Shown: positions 55,525-64,000, counted from the stretch's first letter. The stretch is DNA of 64,000 nucleotides from Frondihabitans sp. Leaf304 (GCF_001423105.1 NZ_LMNV01000002.1:1939270-2003269); one strand, 5' to 3'. Program-made: numbers and translations. Notes: generated by a model from the sequence alone, not told the origin.

Positions 55525-56156
55525 GACTCACCCTCGACGGCGTCGCCATCGGCGAGGGCCCCGGCGCCCCGCTGCCCCGGCTCGACGCCACCGCCACCAG
55601 CGACACTCCCGCGGTCGTCGCGGTCGAGACGGAGGGGGCCCCGACACTCGCCTCGCTCATCGCCGGTGGCCGCATGGCCCCCGACACCGGCCGAGTGCTG
55701 ATCGACGGTGTCGACGACCCCGCCCGCATCCGCGAGGCGTTCGCCCTCATCGACACCCCGACCGTCGCCGAGCCGTTCGCCGACCTCACCGTCCGCACGG
55801 TGGTGCAGGAGGAGCTCGCTCTCGCCGGCCAGCGTGGCAACCGGGCGACGTCCGACCTCTTTCTCGAGGCGGTCGGTCTCGCCGAGCACGACGAGACGCG
55901 CATCAAGCACCTCCCGACCGAGGCCCGTATCCGCATTCTCTGCGAACTCGCGCTCCTCCGCCCCGGCGTCGAGGGCCTCATCATCACCACGCCGGAGCGC
56001 CACGGCGGCGACACCGCGGCCTGGTTCGGTGTAGTCCGCGACCTCGCCCTCCGCCACGTCGCCGTCCTCCTCGTCACCGGCGTCGCCGCGGCCGCGCACG
56101 TCAGCGCGCTGCTCCCCGCGCCCGAAACCGTTTCAGAATCGCAGGACACCGAATGA
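55521..56156 (+). CDS. degenerate ABC-ATPase-like protein lacking catalytic motifs
   Basis: A 211-residue protein that follows the outline of an ABC ATPase without its catalytic residues. The segment AVVAVETEGAPTLASLIAGG aligns with the Walker A region (G-P-x-G-x-G-K-S-T-L), but ETEGAPT replaces the P-loop; GRVLIDGVDDPARIREAFAL is typical of the following strand. LPTEARIRIL stands where LSGGQ should be, and GLIITTPERH where the Walker B DEP should be. It cannot be expected to hydrolyse ATP. It overlaps tetR and the YhgE-like gene by 4 bp each, so is probably a partner of that membrane protein. Confidence 0.7.
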   Translation: MRLTLDGVAIGEGPGAPLPRLDATATSDTPAVVAVETEGAPTLASLIAGGRMAPDTGRVLIDGVDDPARIREAFALIDTPTVAEPFADLTVRTVVQEELALAGQRGNRATSDLFLEAVGLAEHDETRIKHLPTEARIRILCELALLRPGVEGLIITTPERHGGDTAAWFGVVRDLALRHVAVLLVTGVAAAAHVSALLPAPETVSESQDTE

Positions 56157-58267
56157 AGATCGCCGCCCTCGTCCGCTCCGAGCTCAAGCGCCTCACCGCC
56201 TCGCCGCTCGCCCGGCTCGCCTTCATCGCGCTGATGTGCGTTCCGTTGCTCTACGGCGGAATGTATCTCTGGGCCAACCAGGATCCCTACGCCAAGCTCG
56301 ACCACATCCCCGCCGCGATCGTCGACAACGACGCCGGGGCGACCGACTCCGACGGCAACGCGGTCGACTACGGGCAGAAGATCACCGATCAGCTCGTCGA
56401 CGGCAACGATTTCGACTGGCACGTCGTCTCGCAGGCCGAGGCCGACTTGGGCATCAAAGACGAGACCTACAACTTCGTCTTCTCGATTCCGAAGTCGTTC
56501 TCGACCGACCTCACGAGCGCGTCGACGACAGATCCGACCGCGGCCAAGATCGACCTGACCACGAACGACACGACGAGCTACCTCTCGTCGACGATCGCCG
56601 ATCAAGCGGGCAAGACGATCCGGGCGACGATCACCGCGGAGGTCGGCAAGACGGCGGCCAAGACCCTGCTCGTCGGCTTGAACGACGTCCGCGACAACCT
56701 GAAAGACGCGAGCGCAGGATCCAGCAAGGTCACCTCGGGCGCGACCGACCTCAAATCCGGTCTCGACTCTGCGAAATCCGGCGCCACGAAGCTCGCCTCG
56801 GGCGCATCCCAGCTCTCGACCGGAGCATCGACTCTGAATACGGGTCTCCAGCAGCTCCGCACCAAGACCGCAGCTCTCCCCGCCCAGACGGCGCAGCTGT
56901 CGAGCGGCCTCGACTCTCTGCAGTCGCAGACCTCGTCGCTTCCGGCCGAGTCCGCAGCCCTCGACACCGGCGCTCAAAAGGTCGCAGCGGGCAACAAGGC
57001 TCTCGATGACGGGGTCGCCCTGCAGAAGCAGGCCGCGTCTGACGTCACGGCAGCCCTGCCGGCTCAGCTCTCGGCCGCTCAGAAGAAGCAGCAGGCCGCT
57101 CTCAATCAGATCTACGCCGCCACGGGAATGACCGATGCGCAGAAGGCCGCCATCCAGCAGGTCGTCGATGCTTCCAACGACTCGACGGCGACCAAGCTGA
57201 CCTCGGCCGCGACTGCCGCCGAGACACAGCTGTCCACGCTCGAAACCACGACCGGTCAGCTCGCCACGGGCAGTGCCCAGGTCGCCGCAGGCACCTCGAA
57301 GCTCTCGGCACAGACGCCGGCCCTCGTCTCGGGAATCCAGCAGCTCGACGCGGGAGCGAACGAGCTCAGCACGGCGGCTCCGGCCCTCACGAGCGGCATC
57401 GCCAGCGCGGCCGACGGCTCCGCGCAGCTCGCCTCCGGCGCGGCTACCGCGTCGACCGGTGCCTCCTCGCTCTCCTCCGGCATCACCAAGCTCGACTCGG
57501 GCGCGAAGTCGCTCGTCACGGGTTCGACGAAGCTGACGAAGGGGCTCAAAGACGGCGTGAAGCAGATTCCGGCCACGACCGCGGCCACCCGAGACACCCA
57601 GGCCGCAGCGATCGCCGACCCGGTGAGCATTCGCGACTCGTCGATCGCGAGCGCCGGCAACTACGGTGCGGGGCTCGCACCGTTCTTCATCAGCCTCGCC
57701 GCCTGGATCGGCATGTACGCGCTGTTCCTGATCATCAAGCCGATCTCCAAGCGAGCCCTGACGGCAGTCCGCGCCCCCGGCCGGATTACCCTAGCCGGCT
57801 GGCTTTCGCCCGCTATCCTCGGCCTGGTGCAGATGGTCGCCCTGTTCGCGATCGTCAAGTTCGCCCTCGGGTTCGACGTCGTGAACCCGGTGCCGATGGT
57901 CGGCCTGATGGTGCTCGCGTCGATCACCTTCGCGGCCATCATCATGATGCTCAACGTGCTCCTCGGGAGCGTCGGGCAGTTCCTCGGACTGGTGCTGATG
58001 CTCATCCAACTCGTCACCGCCGGCGGCACGTTCCCCTGGCAGACCCTTCCCGGCCCGCTGGCGGCGCTGCACTTCGCCCTGCCGATGAGCTACGCCGTCG
58101 ACGGCATCCGCCAGCTCATGTACGGCGGCAACATCGGCGCCGCGTGGAGCGACGCCGGAGTGCTCGCCCTCTGGATGATCGGCGCGCTGCTGGTCTCGTT
58201 CGTCGCCGCTCGACGCATGACGAAGCGCCGCACGATGCGCGACCTGCGCCCCAGCCTGATCGGCTGA
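56153..58267 (+). CDS. YhgE/Pip family membrane protein
   Basis: A 704-residue protein of the YhgE/phage infection protein family. TM1 (ARLAFIALMCVPLLYGGMYL) is followed by a conserved extracytoplasmic start (DPYAKLDHIPAAIVDNDAG), then about 350 residues of Ser/Ala/Thr-rich heptad-like repeats (LASGASQLSTGASTL, SGLDSAKSG, many A-x-x-L steps) expected to form a long coiled rod, then five or six C-terminal helices of ABC-2 type (LAGWLSPAILGLVQMVALFA). Relatives include phage receptors and ESX-type secretion partners (EsaA). Third gene of the tetR unit. The stop codon lies in an octamer tandem repeat. Confidence 0.88.
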   Translation: MKIAALVRSELKRLTASPLARLAFIALMCVPLLYGGMYLWANQDPYAKLDHIPAAIVDNDAGATDSDGNAVDYGQKITDQLVDGNDFDWHVVSQAEADLGIKDETYNFVFSIPKSFSTDLTSASTTDPTAAKIDLTTNDTTSYLSSTIADQAGKTIRATITAEVGKTAAKTLLVGLNDVRDNLKDASAGSSKVTSGATDLKSGLDSAKSGATKLASGASQLSTGASTLNTGLQQLRTKTAALPAQTAQLSSGLDSLQSQTSSLPAESAALDTGAQKVAAGNKALDDGVALQKQAASDVTAALPAQLSAAQKKQQAALNQIYAATGMTDAQKAAIQQVVDASNDSTATKLTSAATAAETQLSTLETTTGQLATGSAQVAAGTSKLSAQTPALVSGIQQLDAGANELSTAAPALTSGIASAADGSAQLASGAATASTGASSLSSGITKLDSGAKSLVTGSTKLTKGLKDGVKQIPATTAATRDTQAAAIADPVSIRDSSIASAGNYGAGLAPFFISLAAWIGMYALFLIIKPISKRALTAVRAPGRITLAGWLSPAILGLVQMVALFAIVKFALGFDVVNPVPMVGLMVLASITFAAIIMMLNVLLGSVGQFLGLVLMLIQLVTAGGTFPWQTLPGPLAALHFALPMSYAVDGIRQLMYGGNIGAAWSDAGVLALWMIGALLVSFVAARRMTKRRTMRDLRPSLIG

Positions 58268-58295
58268 TCGGCTGATCGGCTGATCGGCTGATCGG
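58256..58295. repeat. octanucleotide tandem repeat (CTGATCGG)x5
   Basis: Five perfect units. The first encodes the last codons of the YhgE-like gene, and the stop (58265-58267) lies in the second, so copy-number changes alter only the 3' flank. Confidence 0.95.
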
Positions 58296-58337
58296 CCGGC
58301 GTCGCCCTAGCGACCCACCCGAGGCAACTCCCCCGTG

Positions 58338-58426
58338 GAGACGTTTTGCGCGTCATCAAATTTGACGCAGATCGAAATGGCCGACGTTTCGAATCGCGTC
58401 AAATTCGATCGGGCGCAAAACGTCTC
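58338..58426. repeat. long nested hairpin element, type C
   Basis: 31-nt arms (58338-58368, 58396-58426) with four mismatches: GAGACGTTTTGCGC at the outside and AATTTGACGC at the inside; the loop contains a further GATCGAAA/TTTCGAATC pair. Between the convergent YhgE-like and glycosyltransferase genes; likely bidirectional terminator. Shares the AATTTGA core with types A and B. Confidence 0.9.
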
Positions 58427-58560
58427 TGGAGAGAGGCCAATCCGGCCCGGCCGGCCGGGGAGCGCCCGAAAGTGCACGAATGGGTGCTCGCACGCCTTCC
58501 GGGCCACCAATTCCGCACTCTCGGCGGCGGCAACGCGGCAGCGGCCCGACGCCAGCGCAC

Positions 58561-59661
58561 CTAACGCCGAACAAGCCCCTCGAGCTCGACCTCGTAGCGC
58601 CGGCAAATGTCAGCCCACGTGTAGTGCTCCAAAGCCCGTGAGCGCGCAGCCGTCGACAACTCCTCCTGCCGGGCGGCATCGCCGATCAGGCCGACGACGG
58701 CCGACGCGATCTCCGACGGCGTCGGCTGCACGAAGACCGCCGCATCGTCGAGCACCTCTCGGTTGTAGACGGTGTCGCGGGCGACGGTCGGCGCGCCGCA
58801 GAGCATCGCCTGCACGAGCGCCGGATTGGTTCCGCCGACGCTGTGCCCGTGAAAGTAGGCACCCGCGTGCTGCCAGAGGGCGAGCAGGCGACGGTCGTCG
58901 CTCAGGTGGCCGAGCCACGTGACACGCGGCTCGGCGTCGGCCAGCAACCGGACCGCGTCGTCGATCTCGCCGCCGTAGCCGCTGGATCCTACGATGACGA
59001 CATTCGTCATGAGAGCGATCGTGCGGGCCGCCTCGATGAACTCGTGCACGGTGTTCTCGGGCACGAACCGCGCGACGATCAGAGCGTAGCCGCGATGCGT
59101 CTGCCCTTCTTCGACGGGGAGGTCGCCGGGCTCTTCGCCGCCGTAGGGGATGAACACGCTGTCGCGTCCGAATCCGTCGCGCCAGCGCCGGGCGATCTCG
59201 CGCGCGTCGGCGACCAGTCGGGTGCCCCACCACGCAGTGGTCTTGGCCCCGGCCCGGAACATCAGCTTGGCCAGGCGGCCCCACTTGGCGCGCTCCCATT
59301 CGATGCCGTCGACGTTGACGAGCGTCGGGATTCCGCGCAGCTTGAGCAGCGGCAGCCAGAAGCCGTTCGCGACGTTCATCACCAGAGCGACGTCGGGTTT
59401 GCGGATCATCGCGTCGAGAGTGGCGGTCAGCCCGTAGCTGAGCGTCGACAGCGACTTGCTCTCAACGCCGCGGGTCGTCTTCGCTCGGACGCGCGGGTCG
59501 AGGTCGGGGTCGTCGTCGCGGGTCGCCCCGTCGCGGCCGTAGACGGTGACGTCCCAGCCCTGCTCGGCGAGGTGCGGCGCGATCTTTCGCACCGCGGTCT
59601 CGAAACCGCCGTAATAGCTCGGGTAGCCCCGGGTTCCGATGACGGCGACGGATTTCGACAT
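58561..59661 (-). CDS. glycosyltransferase with DUF1972 N-terminal domain
   Basis: A 366-residue GT4-type glycosyltransferase. The DUF1972 N terminus is marked by VAVIGTRGYPSYYGGFETAV and the C-terminal GT1 domain by ALIVARFVPENTVHEFIEAA, VTWLGHLSDDRRLLALW and HGHSVGGTNPALVQAMLCGA. Such enzymes (CpsF/rhamnosyltransferase-like) add sugars during capsule or exopolysaccharide synthesis, which fits the neighbours. ATG 59661 is 7 nt after TAGGGT (59669-59674), so leaderless; it is divergent from the acyltransferase gene, 67 bp apart. Confidence 0.93.
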   Translation of the reverse strand: MSKSVAVIGTRGYPSYYGGFETAVRKIAPHLAEQGWDVTVYGRDGATRDDDPDLDPRVRAKTTRGVESKSLSTLSYGLTATLDAMIRKPDVALVMNVANGFWLPLLKLRGIPTLVNVDGIEWERAKWGRLAKLMFRAGAKTTAWWGTRLVADAREIARRWRDGFGRDSVFIPYGGEEPGDLPVEEGQTHRGYALIVARFVPENTVHEFIEAARTIALMTNVVIVGSSGYGGEIDDAVRLLADAEPRVTWLGHLSDDRRLLALWQHAGAYFHGHSVGGTNPALVQAMLCGAPTVARDTVYNREVLDDAAVFVQPTPSEIASAVVGLIGDAARQEELSTAARSRALEHYTWADICRRYEVELEGLVRR

Positions 59662-59728
59662 GCACCGAACCCTAGCGGTCCCACCGAGAAACTCTCGTCA
59701 AATCCCCTGTTGTTATGTAATATTTGGA

Positions 59729-61903
59729 GTGTTGCCATCGAAAGGCCCCGACATCTCTCGTTCAACCCACTTCCGCCCCGATCTCGAGGGCCTGCGCGGC
59801 GTCGCCGTTCTCGCCGTTTTCGCGAACCACCTCTTCGGTGCGCCCGTCGGCGGGTTCGCCGGCGTCGACCTCTTCTTCGTCCTCTCCGGGTTTCTGATCA
59901 CCGGCATCCTTATTCGTGAGCGTGACACGACGGGTCAGATCGACCTGGTGGCGTTCCTGGTGCGCCGAGCGCGAAGGATCCTGCCCGCCGCCCTCGTCGT
60001 CATCGCCGCGATCACTGTCGCCGCCGCCGCGCTCTGGCACACGCCGCGCGCCCTTGCCGTCGCTCTCGATGCACTCGCCTCCCTGAGCTTCGTTGAAAAC
60101 TGGCACCTCGTCGCGACCCGCACCGCCTACCTGCAGGGCGACGGTGGGGAGTCGCCACTCGAGCACTTCTGGTCACTCGGTGTCGAGGAGCAGTTCTACG
60201 CTTTCTGGCCCCTGCTCCTCATCGCGACCGGCCTCGCCACCCGGCGTCTCGGGCGGGGCAGATCAACACGTCTCTCGCGGGCCGTCACCCCGGTTGCGAT
60301 CGGAGCGATCCTGGTCGCCTCTCTGGCGTTCGCCGCCTGGCGCAGCAGCGTCGATCAGAACGCCGCGTACTTCGACACCGGGGCCCGCGTCTGGGAGCTC
60401 GCGGCCGGAGCCCTTGCGGCCGCCCTGGCGCCGCTGGCCGCTCGACTCGCGCCGCGGTCTCGACAGCTCCTGTCGACGGCCGGTCTCATCGGGATCGCGC
60501 TCAGCCTCCTCGCCCCCGTCGCTCCACGTCACTACCCCTGGCCCGTGGCCGTGCTCCCGGTGGGCGCGGCCGTGCTCCTCCTCCTGTTCCCGCCGCGTGG
60601 CGGCAGCCGTCTCGCCCGCGTGCTCGACAATCGGCCGATCCGCCTCACCGGCCGAATCTCGTATTCGCTCTACCTTTGGCACTTCCCGGTCATCATCTTC
60701 GTCCGCAGCCTGCTGGGCACGTCGCCCGCAAGCGCCCTGCTCACCATCGCCCTGGCCGCCCTGCTCGCCGCGCTGTCGTATCGCTTCGTCGAGCAGCCCG
60801 CGCTCCGCCACGCGCGCACACCCGAGCGCCGACCGGCCCGCATCAGCGGAAGCCCCCGTGCACCTCGCCGACGACTGCAGATCGCGACCGCGGCGCTCGT
60901 GCTCGTCGTCATCGGCACGGCGACGACCCTCCAGCGGGCGAGCGTGCCCGAACTCACCAGCACCGAGGCCGCCGCCGTCGCGACCGATCTCCTCGGCAAG
61001 CGCGAATCGGCGCGGGAGCTCTTCGACCCGTCATCTCTCCAGTCGCTGATCACCGCCGGCCTGTCAGAAGAGACCTGGCCTTCGACCATCCCGAGCCTCG
61101 ACCACGCCTTCGACAACCAGTACGCGCCCGGCATGTCGCTCGAAAGCGGCTGCCTGCACGACGTGACGGCACAAACGACCCACACGATCTGCTCGACTTC
61201 GACACCGGGCGCCACCAAGACCGCCGTGGTGCTCGGCGACTCCATGGCGATCAGCTACCTCCCCATGATCAACCGGGCCCTCGCCGGCCGCGGCTGGCGT
61301 GTGGTCGGCCTGGGGTTCAGTAGCTGCCCGCTAATCGATGCCGCTCTCACCAAACCCGGGCTCGGCACCGCGTTCACCGACGGCTGCGCGCACGCCCGCA
61401 AAGAGAGCCTCGCTCTCGTCGACGACCTCGACCCCGAGCTGGTCATCCTCTCCGGTCACGAAACGGCTCCCGAGCGGCTCGAATCACCCGAGCCTCGAGC
61501 CGGGGCGGGCTGGAGCAGCGGGACGGAGAGGCTCCTGCGCACCCTCGCGGACGCCGATCGCCAGGTCGTCCTCCTCGGGAGCCCGCCGATGGGCCCACCG
61601 ATCACGAACTGCGCGACAAGGCTCTCGTCGCCCCGGCAGTGCGAGACGACCTACTCGGCGGAGCACAGCGCGAAAGACCGTGCCGAGAGGGCGGCGGCCG
61701 ACCGGGTCGCGGCGGCCGGCCACGACGTCCGTTTCATCTCGACCGAGAGCTGGTTCTGCTCGGGCGGGCGCTGCCCGGCCCAGATCGGCGAAACCCTGGT
61801 GCGCATCGACGACAGCCACCTGACGAACGCGATGTCCGAGGCTCTCGGGGCGGTCGCCCGAGACGTGCTGCTCAGGGCGCCGGGCGCGGATCCTTCGGTC
61901 TGA
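59729..61903 (+). CDS. OafA/YrhL-type acyltransferase with C-terminal SGNH domain
   Basis: A 724-residue membrane acyltransferase that transfers acyl (usually acetyl) groups to surface polysaccharide. The first 360 residues are acyltransferase-3 with ten helices: FRPDLEGLRGVAVLAVFANH (catalytic His), GVDLFFVLSGFLITGIL, EHFWSLGVEEQFYAFWPLLL and GRISYSLYLWHFPVIIF. After a linker, an SGNH hydrolase domain (from about 440) has KTAVVLGDSMAISYLP (Ser) and RIDDSHLTNAM (Asp/His). GTG 59729 (or TTG 59732) lies 5 nt after TAATAT (59718-59723), so the message is leaderless. Confidence 0.93.
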   Translation: MLPSKGPDISRSTHFRPDLEGLRGVAVLAVFANHLFGAPVGGFAGVDLFFVLSGFLITGILIRERDTTGQIDLVAFLVRRARRILPAALVVIAAITVAAAALWHTPRALAVALDALASLSFVENWHLVATRTAYLQGDGGESPLEHFWSLGVEEQFYAFWPLLLIATGLATRRLGRGRSTRLSRAVTPVAIGAILVASLAFAAWRSSVDQNAAYFDTGARVWELAAGALAAALAPLAARLAPRSRQLLSTAGLIGIALSLLAPVAPRHYPWPVAVLPVGAAVLLLLFPPRGGSRLARVLDNRPIRLTGRISYSLYLWHFPVIIFVRSLLGTSPASALLTIALAALLAALSYRFVEQPALRHARTPERRPARISGSPRAPRRRLQIATAALVLVVIGTATTLQRASVPELTSTEAAAVATDLLGKRESARELFDPSSLQSLITAGLSEETWPSTIPSLDHAFDNQYAPGMSLESGCLHDVTAQTTHTICSTSTPGATKTAVVLGDSMAISYLPMINRALAGRGWRVVGLGFSSCPLIDAALTKPGLGTAFTDGCAHARKESLALVDDLDPELVILSGHETAPERLESPEPRAGAGWSSGTERLLRTLADADRQVVLLGSPPMGPPITNCATRLSSPRQCETTYSAEHSAKDRAERAAADRVAAAGHDVRFISTESWFCSGGRCPAQIGETLVRIDDSHLTNAMSEALGAVARDVLLRAPGADPSV

Positions 61904-61914
61904 CCCGCTTCGAC

Positions 61915-62331
61915 TCAGTCGTTGCCGAGCACTTGCAAGACTTCAGGATCCGACTCGGTCAAGAACGCGGTCAGCCTCTCGACCTCCTCCGTCTCGCCGA
62001 TTGCAGCGGCTCCGCGCCGCAGGGCGAAGAGTGCCCGCAGCACCCCCCGGTTCGGCTCGTGCGACCACGGCACGGGCCCGTGCCCACGCCAGCCGGCCTT
62101 GCGAAGAGAGTCGAGGCCGCGGTGGTAGCCGACGCGCGCGTAGGCGTAGGCCTCGAGGTCGCGACCGCCGCCGAGGGCCGTCTCGTCGGCCAAGAGCGCC
62201 CATGCCAGTGACGACGACGGGTGCGCCGAGACGATTTCGACCAGCGGAGTACCCGCGGCCAGTGCCGCCTGCACGTCTGGCTCGTCGGGCAAGAGGGTCT
62301 CGGGCACACCGAGGAGGTTGTTTGCGGGCAT
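61915..62331 (-). CDS. DUF3151 family protein
   Basis: A 138-residue helical protein of the actinobacterial DUF3151 family: LPDEPDVQAALAAGTPLVEI, WALLADETAL, AYAYARVGYHRGLDSLRKAG and WRGHGPVPWSHEPNRGVLRA are its conserved blocks. It looks like a tetratricopeptide-style helical repeat, role unknown. In related genomes it is often near purA or fructose-bisphosphate aldolase; here purA is 17 kb away. ATG 62331 is exactly 6 nt after TACTCT (62338-62343), hence leaderless. Convergent with the acyltransferase gene, 11 bp apart. Confidence 0.92.
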   Translation of the reverse strand: MPANNLLGVPETLLPDEPDVQAALAAGTPLVEIVSAHPSSSLAWALLADETALGGGRDLEAYAYARVGYHRGLDSLRKAGWRGHGPVPWSHEPNRGVLRALFALRRGAAAIGETEEVERLTAFLTESDPEVLQVLGND

Positions 62332-62380
62332 GACGGCAGAGTACTGCCTTGCTCTGAGCCTTCCTTTGTTTAATGTGAAA

Positions 62381-62389
62381 TGCTAGATT
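62381..62389 (+). promoter_or_regulatory. extended -10 promoter candidate of the Wzz/BY-kinase gene
   Basis: TGCTAGATT (TG-n-TAGATT) within an unusually AT-rich patch (62361-62395). It predicts a leader of about 65 nt before ATG 62460. No clear -35 box. Confidence 0.45.
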
Positions 62390-62459
62390 GTTCACTCCGA
62401 TACGTTTTGAGCGGACAACCCCTCTTTCTTCCGCTCCTCGACAACATCAGGCAGGGAAC

Positions 62460-63878
62460 ATGCAACTCAACGACTACATCCGCATCGTTCGCAGGCGATG
62501 GGCGACGATCGTCGTCGTGACTCTCGTCGCCGTCTCGTGCGCTGCGGCCTACACGATCACAGCGACGAAGACCTACGTCGCATCTACGCAGCTCTTCGTC
62601 TCCGTGCAGGCAGCCGACGCCAGCAGCGCCGTCGAGGCCGTTCAGGGCACGAGCGCCGCCCAGGAGAAGGTCCGCACCTATGTGGGTGTGATCAAGAGCT
62701 CGACCGTCCTCGCGCCGGTGATCAAAAAACTGCATCTCACTACGACGCCGGCCGCTCTGGCCGATCGCGTCACGGCGACCGCGAACTCCAACACGACGCT
62801 GATGGACGTCGCGGTGACCGACACCGACCCCCAGCGCGCGGCCGAGATCGCGAACGCGGTCGGGGCGAGCTTCACCACCGAGGTCCTCGACCTCGAGTCC
62901 CCACTGGCGGGCGGGTCGAGCCTGGTGAAGGTCCGCACGATCGAGCCCGCAGTCGTGCCGGGCTACCCCTCGTCGCCGCGCGTGCTGTTCACTCTCGCCC
63001 TGGGCGGGCTCATCGGCCTCGCTGCCGGATTCTCTGTCGCGGTGCTGCGTTCGGCACTCGACACCCGCATCCACGGCAGCTCCGATGTCGAAGGAATCAC
63101 CACGGTTCCTATTCTGGGTGGCATCAGCTTCGACCCGTCGATCAAGAATCGACCGCTCATCGTCCGCGCCGACCCTCGAAGCCCTCGAGCCGAGGCGTTC
63201 CGCGCGCTTCGAACGAACCTCCAGTTCGTCGATATCGGCGCGACGAAGCGGTGCTTCGTGACGACCTCGTCGGTGCCCTCGGAGGGGAAGACGACCACGA
63301 CCGCGAACTTGGCCATCGCCATCGCCGAGAGCGGCGCCACGGTCGTGCTCGTCGACGGAGATCTTCGTCGACCGCGCATCGCCGAGATCATGGGGCTCGA
63401 GGGCGCCGTGGGCCTGACCGACATCCTGATCGGGCGCGTCGAGCTCGAAGACGCTCTCCAGCCCTGGGGCCGCGGCAGCCTCACGGTGCTCCCCGCGGGC
63501 AGCATTCCGCCGAACCCCAGCGAGCTTCTCGGGTCGGCTGGCATGCACGCCCTCATCCGCGAACTGACCGCCGCCTACGACTACGTTCTCGTCGACGCAC
63601 CCCCCACGCTTCCCGTCACCGACGCCGCGCTCCTGAGCACCGTCACGAGCGGTGCCCTCGTCGTCGCCGCGGCGGGCCGCACGACGAAGAACCAGCTCCG
63701 AAGCGCGCTCGACAACCTCGAGCGGACGGGCAGCCACCCCGCCGGCGTCATCCTGACCATGCTTCCGGCTAAGGGCCCCAATGCCTATGGCTACGGCTCC
63801 TACGACGCGTACTACGGCATCGACGGCAAAGACCCGTCGCTCGAGACCGACGCTCTCATCTCCGGCCGCCACCGATGA
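62460..63878 (+). CDS. polysaccharide co-polymerase / BY-kinase (Wzz-Wzc type)
   Basis: A 472-residue fusion controlling exopolysaccharide chain length. N-terminal Wzz domain: MQLNDYIRIVRRRWATIVVV then TM1, an extracytoplasmic loop, TM2 (VLFTLALGGLIGLAAGFSVA). Cytosolic tyrosine autokinase: Walker A TSSVPSEGKTTTTANLA, Walker A' VVLVDGDLRRPRIAE, Walker B YDYVLVDAPPTLP, and a C-terminal Tyr cluster NAYGYGSYDAYYGID that would be autophosphorylated. ATG 62460 has CAGGGA 3 nt upstream; a TTG 72 nt earlier is unlikely. Overlaps the next gene (ATGA). Confidence 0.94.
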   Translation: MQLNDYIRIVRRRWATIVVVTLVAVSCAAAYTITATKTYVASTQLFVSVQAADASSAVEAVQGTSAAQEKVRTYVGVIKSSTVLAPVIKKLHLTTTPAALADRVTATANSNTTLMDVAVTDTDPQRAAEIANAVGASFTTEVLDLESPLAGGSSLVKVRTIEPAVVPGYPSSPRVLFTLALGGLIGLAAGFSVAVLRSALDTRIHGSSDVEGITTVPILGGISFDPSIKNRPLIVRADPRSPRAEAFRALRTNLQFVDIGATKRCFVTTSSVPSEGKTTTTANLAIAIAESGATVVLVDGDLRRPRIAEIMGLEGAVGLTDILIGRVELEDALQPWGRGSLTVLPAGSIPPNPSELLGSAGMHALIRELTAAYDYVLVDAPPTLPVTDAALLSTVTSGALVVAAAGRTTKNQLRSALDNLERTGSHPAGVILTMLPAKGPNAYGYGSYDAYYGIDGKDPSLETDALISGRHR

Positions 63879-64000
63879 GGCCCACACGCCCTCGAGTCGT
63901 CTACTACCGAATCCACGACCGCACGTACCCGCGCAACTCGCGAATCCGGCGCTACCTGGCCGATGCGGGCTTTGAAGTCGTCTCACCGCGACCGAGTCGA
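63875..64000 (+). CDS. start of a further gene, possibly glycosyltransferase (partial)
   Basis: ATG at 63875 overlaps the stop of the Wzz/BY-kinase gene (ATGA), so it is translated with it. Only 42 codons are in the window: MRPTRPRVVYYRIHDRTYPR then NSRIRRYLADAGFEVV. A basic start, a beta-strand VVYYR and 'N-x-R-I-R-R-Y-L' would suit the N-terminal Rossmann strand of a GT4 glycosyltransferase, as expected in an exopolysaccharide operon. Too short for a firm call. Confidence 0.5.
   Translation, partial: MRPTRPRVVYYRIHDRTYPRNSRIRRYLADAGFEVVSPRPSR

Noticed and set aside
58346-58564. 72-codon plus frame over the type C hairpin
   Set aside because: It is formed by the inverted repeat itself, lacks a ribosome site and overlaps the end of the glycosyltransferase gene.

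Overview
The window is chromosomal DNA of a high-GC Gram-positive actinobacterium. Gene families such as DUF3073, DUF3151 and DIP1984, a split PurS/PurQ/PurL, Fur-katA, CopC/YcnI/CopD-CtaG, and many genes whose start codon lies 6-7 nt behind a TAnnnT -10 box point to the Microbacteriaceae/Micrococcales. That family placement is inference. Genes are dense on both strands. I see no rRNA or tRNA gene, prophage, transposase or CRISPR array.

Layout. 0-8.2 kb (mostly minus): a cut-off alditol-oxidase-like flavoprotein, a 3-hydroxyisobutyrate-dehydrogenase-like enzyme, GNATs, RecQ, a lipoprotein, a CPBP protease, YpeA, and an SdpI-like gene inserted at the 3' end of sbcC between 31-bp direct repeats. 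8.2-13.8 kb: sbcC-sbcD nuclease, DIP1984 and DinB proteins. 14-22 kb: a DEAD-box helicase with a very long Arg/Asp repeat arm, an RND exporter and a KimA-like transporter. 22-27 kb: FAD mono-oxygenase, DUF3073, and purM divergent from purF. 27-34 kb: a two-gene ABC exporter, an SCP-like gene divergent from purD-purC, and two GNATs. 34-37 kb: Fur-catalase operon with a palindromic operator, and a CtaG-like protein. 37.5-45 kb: purSQL, a DUF559 nuclease-like gene bracketed by two near-identical 64-bp hairpin repeats, lactonase, chorismate mutase and purA. 45-49 kb: copper/cytochrome-oxidase assembly cluster. 49-54 kb: phosphodiesterase, Na+/H+ antiporter, paired FluC fluoride channels, and rtcB behind a leader with a 24-codon ORF and a terminator. 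54-58 kb: TetR, a degenerate ABC-ATPase-like protein and a YhgE/Pip membrane protein in an overlapping operon. 58.5-64 kb: surface polysaccharide genes (DUF1972 glycosyltransferase, acyltransferase-SGNH, Wzz/BY-kinase, start of a further gene).

How genes work together. purM, purF, purD, purC, purS, purQ, purL and purA supply most steps of de novo purine synthesis from separate operons. SbcCD and RecQ act in DNA repair. The CopC/YcnI/CopD-CtaG genes probably deliver copper to cytochrome oxidase. The right edge makes and decorates an exopolysaccharide.

Signals beyond the genes. (1) The word AGGATCC, mostly AGGATCCG, is strikingly frequent, about once per 1.2 kb by hand count; it often uses otherwise disfavoured codons and sits in hairpin loops. 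(2) Long nested hairpins with AATTTGA-type arms lie at gene 3' ends. (3) Two single genes sit between direct repeats. (4) Several promoters look leaderless, including a head-to-head pair sharing one -10 box.
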